Source: GCA-2701705 sp036163455
Lineage (GTDB): Bacteria; Pseudomonadota; Gammaproteobacteria; GCA-002705445; GCA-002716945
Length of the DNA stretch: 5,524 nt
NCBI GenBank assembly: GCA_036163455.1
Contig: JAYZKL010000022.1
Location: forward strand, 1-5,524
Reading direction: 5' to 3'
In this document: positions 1-4,929 of the stretch, in pieces
Numbering within the stretch: the stretch's first letter is position 1
How the letters are laid out: each line of letters starts with the position of its first letter
The notes under the pieces: model-generated
Databases searched by the model: none
Told to the model about the DNA's origin: nothing
Seen by the model: the letters and a program-made list of their open reading frames with translations, nothing else
Made by a program: the position numbers and the translations under genes

Positions 1-1
1 T

Positions 2-103
2 CCTTGTCATAGAATAATTTCAAAATCAGGGAACATCGGTGGTTTCTCCGCATTTGGAGGACTAGTGCAAAAAAATAAGCTTTTATGTCTTGAAGTAAAT
101 TAG
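2..103 (+). CDS. Methylated-DNA-protein cysteine methyltransferase, C-terminal fragment (5' end outside window)
   Basis: This is the last 33 codons of a gene entering from the left edge, ending at TAG 101-103. The visible peptide begins PCHRII, continues through GGFSAFGGL and ends KLLCLEVN. PCHR is the active-site signature of O6-alkylguanine-DNA alkyltransferases. The cysteine (codon 5-7) takes the alkyl group from O6-methylguanine in a suicide repair reaction, and the following Gly-rich turn and K..LL..E stretch match the end of the family's DNA-binding domain. Cysteine is retained, so this is not an alkyltransferase-like protein, which has tryptophan there. Only the tail is present, so an Ogt-type enzyme cannot be told from the C-terminal domain of an Ada-type fusion. 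The GGFSAFGG form differs from the E. coli Ogt and Ada tails and is more like versions I associate with alphaproteobacteria. The family call is strong; the subtype is open. Confidence 0.85.
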   Translation, partial: PCHRIISKSGNIGGFSAFGGLVQKNKLLCLEVN

Positions 104-306
104 CTGATTGGTCTCATAATGGCCTCTTGAAGAATGGCCAAATTAGCGTAAACCCAATAAACATAAGCCAAAACACCTAATACTCCAAAAACCTTAGAAT
201 CCAAGAAAGTATTAAGCTTCAAAATCCCAGCTATACATTGGCTAAAGTTGTAGACAAAATAACCTACAGAACCAAAAAAAACTAAACTAATTATTGTTAC
301 CAACAT
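100..306 (-). CDS. Small two-helix membrane protein of unknown function
   Basis: This is a 68-residue ORF, ATG at 306-304 and TAA at 102-100. I do not recognise a family. The protein is strongly hydrophobic, with two likely membrane segments at about residues 2-20 and 39-59. They are joined by a short loop with a Cys (24), Lys 30 and Asp 36/Lys 38. The tail is short and polar (QEAIMRPIS). There is no catalytic motif and no lipobox. The last codons overlap the stop of the convergent alkyltransferase gene. It lies 50 bases downstream of the lipoprotein gene on the same strand, so it may be the last gene of a leftward transcript. No good Shine-Dalgarno sequence precedes the ATG; the leader is an AT-rich run with a small possible hairpin. 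Its position in an otherwise empty gap and its clean membrane profile support a real gene, but conservation is untested. Confidence 0.6.
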   Translation of the reverse strand: MLVTIISLVFFGSVGYFVYNFSQCIAGILKLNTFLDSKVFGVLGVLAYVYWVYANLAILQEAIMRPIS

Positions 307-309
307 ACT

Positions 310-337
310 TTTAGTTTATCACTAAACCAAAATTATA
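310..337 (-). promoter_or_regulatory. Weak promoter-like box and small hairpin upstream of the 68-aa gene
   Basis: On the minus strand a perfect TATAAT lies at 337-332, but no -35 box is recognisable at the usual distance. Just downstream, TTTAGT (310-315) and ACTAAA (321-326) form a 6-bp inverted repeat around a 5-base loop, ending three bases before the ATG. This could be a leader hairpin near the start codon. In sequence this AT-rich both parts may be chance. Confidence 0.2.
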
Positions 338-356
338 AACCATCATATTGATTAAA

Positions 357-803
357 TTATTCTAACGTGACCACTATTCTTTTTGGTATTCCACAAGCCT
401 TTCCATCTTCAGATTCAAAAACAGAGGTATAATTGAGGATGGCGCCTAAAGGAGTTATGGCATCAACTATTTTATCAAATGCATATCCAAGCCCAGTTGA
501 AAGAAGTAAGCTTTCATCAACCCCTTCACCTTCTTCCAGCGGGAAAATTCCAACTTCTCCCTTAAGATGCCCTCTTTCACAAAATATATTTATTGGTCCG
601 CAACTAGCTTCATATAAAATTTCTGCAGGCGCTTCAATAGTTAACTTTGTTGTAGTCGAAAATAAAGTGCATTTTGCTTTAATGCTTTCCTCTTTTTTAT
701 TTACTGTATCAATATTCAATCTCAGTGTGATGGATTCATCTGGAGTTGTTGCACAACTTGATATTAATAAAATTAAAAAAATTATAGAGATTTTATTTTT
801 CAT
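357..803 (-). CDS. Predicted outer-membrane lipoprotein of unknown function
   Basis: This is a 148-residue protein with a classic lipoprotein signal peptide. Lys 2 and Lys 4 precede a hydrophobic core (ISIIFLILL), then lipobox ISSC with the lipidated cysteine at residue 17. Residue +2 is Ala, not Asp, which by the Lol rule predicts the outer membrane. The mature part looks beta-rich at residues 25-90 and carries four further cysteines (45, 68, 75, 137), enough for two disulfides in the periplasm. A Gly/Ala-rich segment follows (about 102-125, containing DAITPLGAILNY), and the protein ends in a short strand, RIVVTLE. This order vaguely recalls small proteobacterial lipoproteins with a compact beta domain followed by a Gly-rich stretch, but I cannot name a family. 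An AAGGA ribosome site six bases before the ATG supports the start. The gene lies 56 bases downstream of pntB on the same strand. Confidence 0.8.
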   Translation of the reverse strand: MKNKISIIFLILLISSCATTPDESITLRLNIDTVNKKEESIKAKCTLFSTTTKLTIEAPAEILYEASCGPINIFCERGHLKGEVGIFPLEEGEGVDESLLLSTGLGYAFDKIVDAITPLGAILNYTSVFESEDGKACGIPKRIVVTLE

Positions 804-809
804 GATAGT

Positions 810-814
810 TCCTT
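810..814 (-). promoter_or_regulatory. Ribosome binding site of the lipoprotein gene
   Basis: AAGGA on the minus strand ends six bases before the ATG at 803. It is one of the clearer Shine-Dalgarno sites in the window. It fixes the start and gives the protein a complete signal peptide. Confidence 0.6.
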
Positions 815-859
815 AGAAATACAATCATAGTTATTTTTTTATTAAATTTTATTAATTGT

Positions 860-2272
860 TTATGACGATTGTAGAACTTGAAGAACGGCATCCATAGTTT
901 TTTTGGCATCACCAAATAACATTCTTGTATTATCCTTAAAGAAAAGCGGATTTTGTACCCCTGCATAACCTGTCGCCATACTCCTTTTTAATACTATCGA
1001 AGTGTTACCCTTCCAACATTCCAAAACAGGCATACCTGCAATTGGACTATTGGGGTCTTCGAGTGCTGATGGATTCACGATATCATTAGCTCCTATAATT
1101 ATTGAAGTGTCCACCCCTGGAAAATCTTCATTTATCTCATCCATTTCAAAAACAATATCATATGGTACCTTAGCTTCTGCTAAGAGTACATTCATGTGCC
1201 CAGGCATTCTTCCAGCCACTGGATGAATAGCAAATGAGACATCTATTTTTTTGTTCTGAAGAAATTTAACAATTTCATTAACTGTGTGTTGAGCTTGTGC
1301 CACTGCCATTCCATATCCTGGGATTATCATTACTTTTTTTGATGACATTAATAGCTCACAAACATCATCGGCTTCAATTGGATTAACTTCTCCCTGATCT
1401 TCAGCAGAAGCCATATTTCCAGATGTATCATCAGTCCCAAAGCCACCAGCAATAACAGAAATGAAACTCCTGTTCATAGCTCGGCACATAATATAACTTA
1501 AAATTGCGCCACTACTTCCTACTAAAGCCCCTACGACAATTAATAAATCATTACCTAACATAAAACCGGTTGCTGATGCTGCCCATCCTGAATAACTGTT
1601 TAGCATACTTACTGCTACTGGCATATCTGCTCCACCAATTGCCATGATTAAATGAACGCCAAATATTAAAGCTAAAACTGTCATGATAACCAAAGGAGTT
1701 AGTGCATCAGGAGTATTTTCAGTGATGACAAATATATATCCATACAAACTTATAACGACAATCAATATTAAATTTAACCAATGTCTGGCAGGTAAAACTA
1801 ATGGATTCCCGCTCATTTTCCCACTTAATTTACCAAATGCTACAACTGAACCAGAGAAGGTTACTGCACCAATAAAAATACCTATATAAATTTCAATCTC
1901 ATGTATTACTTTTTCAACGCCATGATAGATAATTGACGTATCCAGAAAATTCACATAGCCAACAAGAACTGCCGCAATTCCAACCAAACTATGTAGAATT
2001 GCAACCAATTCAGGCATTTCTGTCATTTGAACCTTCTTTGCCAAATAAATTCCAATCAATCCACCAAAAGCCATTAAGGAAAAAATTAGAAAGAAGTTAT
2101 TGGTGACATGAGGGCCAAGGAGTGTTGCAATTATGGCTATGCTCATTCCAAACATCCCATACATATTGCCCTTTCTTGCTGATTCTTGATTGCTGAATCC
2201 ACCCAAAGTAAGAATAAATAAAACAGTTGCCCCGATATATAATGCCTTTGCGAGTTCTAAGTTGATTTCCAT
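860..2272 (-). CDS. pntB: NAD(P) transhydrogenase subunit beta (proton-translocating)
   Basis: PntB carries most of the proton channel and the NADP(H) site of the inner-membrane transhydrogenase: NADH + NADP+ + H+(out) gives NAD+ + NADPH + H+(in). At 470 residues it matches the E. coli subunit (about 462). Residues 1-265 form the hydrophobic domain II, with the family motifs MTEMPELVAILHS (His 94, the counterpart of E. coli His 91), GGADMPV (Asp 216) and SMLNSYSGWAAS (Asn 225). After a variable acidic linker (about 280-300), domain III binds NADP(H): PGYGMAVAQAQ (318-328), HPVAGRMPGHMNVLLAEAKVPYD (split here as HPVAGRMPGH, 350-359, and MNVLLAEAK, 360-368), GAND with Asp 397, and Lys 429/Arg 430 in KRSMATGYAGVQNP. 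All expected key residues are intact. The ATG lies eight bases after pntA, with AGGA six bases upstream, so the subunits are probably co-translated. No terminator is evident after the TAA. Confidence 0.98.
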   Translation of the reverse strand: MEINLELAKALYIGATVLFILTLGGFSNQESARKGNMYGMFGMSIAIIATLLGPHVTNNFFLIFSLMAFGGLIGIYLAKKVQMTEMPELVAILHSLVGIAAVLVGYVNFLDTSIIYHGVEKVIHEIEIYIGIFIGAVTFSGSVVAFGKLSGKMSGNPLVLPARHWLNLILIVVISLYGYIFVITENTPDALTPLVIMTVLALIFGVHLIMAIGGADMPVAVSMLNSYSGWAASATGFMLGNDLLIVVGALVGSSGAILSYIMCRAMNRSFISVIAGGFGTDDTSGNMASAEDQGEVNPIEADDVCELLMSSKKVMIIPGYGMAVAQAQHTVNEIVKFLQNKKIDVSFAIHPVAGRMPGHMNVLLAEAKVPYDIVFEMDEINEDFPGVDTSIIIGANDIVNPSALEDPNSPIAGMPVLECWKGNTSIVLKRSMATGYAGVQNPLFFKDNTRMLFGDAKKTMDAVLQVLQSS

Positions 2273-2278
2273 TTCTAA

Positions 2279-2282
2279 TCCT
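2279..2282 (-). promoter_or_regulatory. pntB ribosome binding site overlapping the pntA stop codon
   Basis: On the minus strand the pntA stop TAG (2283-2281) runs directly into AGGA (2282-2279), which sits six bases before the pntB ATG. Ribosomes ending pntA would be released on the pntB site. This suggests translational coupling of the two subunits. Confidence 0.65.
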
Positions 2283-3819
2283 ACTTCTTAAACATATCCA
2301 ACATTCTTTTTGTCACAGCAAAGCCACCAAAAATATTTATGCTAGTTATAAAAATAGCTAGTGAAGCCATGACAGTAAGTATTAAATTATCAGATGATAT
2401 TTGTATTAACGCACCAATGATTATGATGCTGCTAACAGCATTTGTGACAGACATCAAAGGCGTATGTAATGCACTAGTCACATTCCAAACAACCATATAA
2501 CCAACAAAACAAGCAAGAACAAAAACTGTAAAGTGTGCCATAAACGACGCTGGCGCAACTGAACCAAGACCTATAAGCGCTAACATGGATAATATAAATC
2601 CAATCATTGTGTTGCTTTTTTTTGGCTTATCTACTTCTTTGATCGACACATCTACTTTTTTTACTGTATCGCTAGATTTTACTTTAACATCCTTTTTTAT
2701 TTCTGGAGGTGGCCATATTATTTTTCCTTCTCGTATAACGGTCATAGCTCTTACTACTTCATCATCCATATTAAAATTTAACTCCCCATCCTTTTTTGGA
2801 GTCATGTCATCGAACAAGTGTTGCATATTTGTTGCATAAAGTTGGCTAGCTTGTGTGGGTAACCTTGATGGTAAATCTGTATAGCCGATTATATTAATTC
2901 CATTAATTTCTATTTTCTTATTTTTCTTAGTTAGTTCACAGTTCCCGCCTTGTTCAGCAGCTAAATCTACAATTACACTTCCTGGTTTCATTAGTTCAAC
3001 CATCTTTTTAGTTATTAATTTTGGCGCAGGTTTACCAGGGACTAAGGCAGTTGTTATAATAATATCAATCTCCTGACATTGTTTTTCAAATAATTCATAT
3101 TCAGCTTTAATATATTCCTTGCTCATTGTTTTTGCATAACCGCCAGTGCCAGAGCCATCTTCTTCTATATCAATTGTTAAAAATTCTGCATTTAAACTTT
3201 CGACCTGATCCTTCACTTCTTTCCTAGTATCAAACGCTCTTACTATTGCGCCTAAACTACTCGCTGTTCCTATAGCGCTCAATCCAGCAACGCCTGCACC
3301 AATGACGAGAACTTTAGCTGGTGGAATTTTACCTGCAGCAGTTATTTGCCCTCCAAAAAATCTAGAAAAGCAGTGGCTGGCTTCAATCACAGCTCTTGAA
3401 CCAGCGATATTAGCCATACTACTCAAAGTATCAAGTTTTTGAGCACGAGAAATTCTAGGTACAGAATCCATTGCTATTACATTGATGTTATCTCTAGCCA
3501 GTGAATTTAATTGTTCTTTATTTTGTCCTGGCGAAAATAATGATATTAAGGTTTTGTTTGCCTTTAAATTTTTATTTTCTTCTGGTGTTGGTTTATTAAT
3601 CTTTACAATGATGTCAGATGATTTCCAGAGTTTGCTTGATTCTTTGACTATCTTAACCCCTAATTGTTCATATTGATCATCAGTAAAATTAGCAGCCTCG
3701 CCTGCTGATTTTTCAATTTGAATGTCATAGCCAAGTTTCAATAATTTAGTGGCAACCCCAGGGGTTATAGAAACTCTATTTTCATTCGTCAATATTTCTT
3801 TTGGAATTCCAATAATCAC
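2281..3819 (-). CDS. pntA: NAD(P) transhydrogenase subunit alpha, single-chain (fused) form
   Basis: PntA holds the NAD(H)-binding domain I and part of the membrane domain of the proton-pumping transhydrogenase and works with PntB. At 512 residues it is the single-chain form like E. coli PntA (510), not the split PntAA/PntAB form. Residues 1-370 are domain I: an N-terminal alanine dehydrogenase-like half (GIPKE, NENRVSITP), RISRAQ (122-127) and SSMANIAG (133-140), the Rossmann turn GAGVAGL (174-180) with Asp 197 after the second strand (RAFDTR), a Gly-rich mobile loop near 221-232, and DLPSRLPTQAS (315-325). A Lys-rich linker (about 373-402) leads to four membrane helices (about 405-422, 427-446, 457-474, 478-497) with the conserved SVAPASFMAHFTVF and NIFGGFAVTKRML. 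The start is GTG at 3819-3817, backed by AGGA seven bases upstream; it matches the usual family N-terminus. It lies 63 bases after ispA. Confidence 0.98.
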   Translation of the reverse strand: MIIGIPKEILTNENRVSITPGVATKLLKLGYDIQIEKSAGEAANFTDDQYEQLGVKIVKESSKLWKSSDIIVKINKPTPEENKNLKANKTLISLFSPGQNKEQLNSLARDNINVIAMDSVPRISRAQKLDTLSSMANIAGSRAVIEASHCFSRFFGGQITAAGKIPPAKVLVIGAGVAGLSAIGTASSLGAIVRAFDTRKEVKDQVESLNAEFLTIDIEEDGSGTGGYAKTMSKEYIKAEYELFEKQCQEIDIIITTALVPGKPAPKLITKKMVELMKPGSVIVDLAAEQGGNCELTKKNKKIEINGINIIGYTDLPSRLPTQASQLYATNMQHLFDDMTPKKDGELNFNMDDEVVRAMTVIREGKIIWPPPEIKKDVKVKSSDTVKKVDVSIKEVDKPKKSNTMIGFILSMLALIGLGSVAPASFMAHFTVFVLACFVGYMVVWNVTSALHTPLMSVTNAVSSIIIIGALIQISSDNLILTVMASLAIFITSINIFGGFAVTKRMLDMFKK

Positions 3820-3826
3820 AAATTAT

Positions 3827-3830
3827 TCCT
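3827..3830 (-). promoter_or_regulatory. pntA ribosome binding site before a GTG start
   Basis: AGGA on the minus strand lies seven bases before the GTG at 3819. With the family-typical N-terminus (M-IIGIPKE, compared with MRIGIPRE in E. coli) it supports GTG as the true start. The rest of the 63-base ispA-pntA gap has no clear promoter or terminator, only a 6-bp inverted repeat (ATGCTG at 3838-3843, CAGCAT at 3873-3878) with a 29-base spacer. Confidence 0.55.
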
Positions 3831-3882
3831 GAATTTGATGCTGCTTAAGATATCACAAATTAGAGATTTATTCAGCATGTTA

Positions 3883-4767
3883 TTATGTAGTTCTGTCGAT
3901 AATTGAAAAAATTAGACTTTTTAAAATAAAATCTTCTCTACCAAAAATTGCAGATCCCTTTGTAGCTTGTTTCGCTAATTTTATGCAATATTGTTTAACT
4001 TTGGTTTCATCCTTAAAAAGCAGTATGCTGCCTTTATTTTTCATTAAATCTTTATTAGTCGCTTTACCTAACTTTTTTTTATCTCCAATAAAATCTAATA
4101 AATCATCAGTCGCTTGAAAAATTAGCCCAAAGTTTTTTCCATATAATTTAGCTTGTTTAATCTCCTTATTAGAACCACCTAACATAATGAAAGGCGCAGA
4201 TGTACAGAATTCAAAAAGCCGAGCAGTTTTTAAGTAATGCATTTTTAATATATCTTTCTGTAATACTTTTTTCTTTTCATATAATAAATCTAATGATTGT
4301 CCAGCAGCTAAACCTTCTTTCCCTGAAATGGATGCTAAAGCTTTAATTATTTCACTTCTTACAAAGGAGTCTGAGTGGGTTCTCTTATCAGCTATTATTT
4401 CAAATGCTAACGTAAGCAAACTATTGCCTGCTAATAAAGCTGTTGCCTCATCAAATTTTTTATGTGTAGTTAATATTCCTCTTCTATAAGTATCATTGTC
4501 CATCACCGGCATATCATCATGGATTAATGAATAACAGTGCACCAATTCAGAAGCTAGAGCCACTCTCATATAATTAATCTTTTTAATTTTTAGGTATTTG
4601 GATAAATACATTACCAACAAAGGCCTTATTCTCTTACCTCCATTCAGAGTTCCATAAATCATAGCTTTGATAAGGTAAGATTTATTTTTAAAACTCTTAA
4701 AATAAGAATCGACGTATTTATTAAATTCTCTAATTTCTTTATTTATTGACTTCAGCATCTTCCCCAT
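3883..4767 (-). CDS. ispA: Short-chain isoprenyl (farnesyl/geranyl) diphosphate synthase
   Basis: This cytosolic, Mg-dependent prenyltransferase joins isopentenyl diphosphate to allylic diphosphates, most likely to farnesyl diphosphate, the precursor of quinone side chains, undecaprenyl carrier and carotenoids. Its 294 residues fit the IspA family. Motifs in order: GGKRIRP (43-49, diphosphate binding), the first aspartate motif DDMPVMD (84-90, with four residues between the aspartates and the end), RRG (95-97), THKKFDEATALLAGN (101-115), and the second motif DDLLD (221-225) with FQAT before it. The YSLIHDD context, with Tyr 79 five residues before the motif, matches bacterial FPP synthases; a geranylgeranyl product cannot be excluded. 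Minor departures: LAGN where E. coli has LAGD, and KNKGSI (243-248) where many members have GKST. ATG 4767 is used; ATG 4758 (residue 4) is an alternative, as neither has a strong ribosome site. It is divergent from the 4930 gene; no xseB or dxs is adjacent. Confidence 0.93.
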   Translation of the reverse strand: MGKMLKSINKEIREFNKYVDSYFKSFKNKSYLIKAMIYGTLNGGKRIRPLLVMYLSKYLKIKKINYMRVALASELVHCYSLIHDDMPVMDNDTYRRGILTTHKKFDEATALLAGNSLLTLAFEIIADKRTHSDSFVRSEIIKALASISGKEGLAAGQSLDLLYEKKKVLQKDILKMHYLKTARLFEFCTSAPFIMLGGSNKEIKQAKLYGKNFGLIFQATDDLLDFIGDKKKLGKATNKDLMKNKGSILLFKDETKVKQYCIKLAKQATKGSAIFGREDFILKSLIFSIIDRTT

Positions 4768-4791
4768 TATTAGAATTTCATGATATATCGA

Positions 4792-4817
4792 TAATCAATT
4801 ATTACAGATATTGATTA
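4792..4817. repeat. Inverted repeat in the divergent spacer, near the ispA start
   Basis: TAATCAAT (4792-4799) and ATTGATTA (4810-4817) are perfect 8-bp inverted arms around a 10-base centre, 25 bases upstream of the ispA start. They could be an operator for a dimeric regulator or a leader hairpin. In sequence this AT-rich an 8-bp match is not strong evidence. Confidence 0.35.
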
Positions 4818-4822
4818 AACAT

Positions 4823-4844
4823 AAAGATTTAATCTCTAATCTTT
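4823..4844. repeat. Second inverted repeat in the divergent spacer
   Basis: AAAGATT (4823-4829) and AATCTTT (4838-4844) are 7-bp inverted arms with an 8-base loop, six bases to the right of the first repeat. There is no GC stem and only a short T run to the right, so it is not a convincing terminator for either strand. Both repeats share a GATT/AATC core, which could point to one regulator binding twice, but chance is possible. Confidence 0.3.
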
Positions 4845-4892
4845 TATAGATAAATCATAACTAAATAAAAGATATGGTTTATTATTTTATAA

Positions 4893-4921
4893 TTAAGATA
4901 TAGTCAACATAAGAGTATAAT
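4893..4921 (+). promoter_or_regulatory. Candidate sigma-70-type promoter of the TVP38 gene, possibly near-leaderless
   Basis: A perfect TATAAT at 4916-4921 has TTAAGA (four of six consensus bases) at 4893-4898, with a 17-base spacer. The transcript would begin at about 4928-4929, just before the ATG at 4930. That fits the lack of a usable Shine-Dalgarno sequence. On the opposite strand TTGACT (4907-4902) is a possible -35 for the ispA side, with AATAAT (4886-4881) after a short 15-base spacer. The rest of the 162-base spacer shows only AT-rich sequence and the two inverted repeats. Confidence 0.4.
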
Positions 4922-4929
4922 TTTGAATA

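Noticed and set aside
433..816. A 127-codon open frame on the plus strand, opposite the lipoprotein gene
   Set aside because: The minus-strand reading has a clear signal peptide, lipobox and ribosome site. The plus-strand protein is low in complexity, has no recognisable domain and looks like an antisense shadow.
817..859. Possible terminator between pntB and the lipoprotein gene
   Set aside because: The T run at 834-840 is on the plus strand, so it is an A run in the direction of pntB transcription. The short ATTAA/TTAAT arms are trivial in AT-rich sequence and there is no GC stem.
1002..1889. Plus-strand open frames opposite pntB (1002-1226 and 1683-1889)
   Set aside because: They lie wholly inside a highly conserved pntB on the other strand and encode nothing recognisable.
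2585..3676. Plus-strand open frames opposite pntA (2585-2839 and 3482-3676)
   Set aside because: They are antisense to intact pntA motifs, with no domain and no convincing ribosome site.
3838..3878. Inverted repeat ATGCTG/CAGCAT between ispA and pntA as a terminator
   Set aside because: The arms are only six bases with a 29-base spacer and no T run follows in the leftward direction, so it does not look like an intrinsic terminator.
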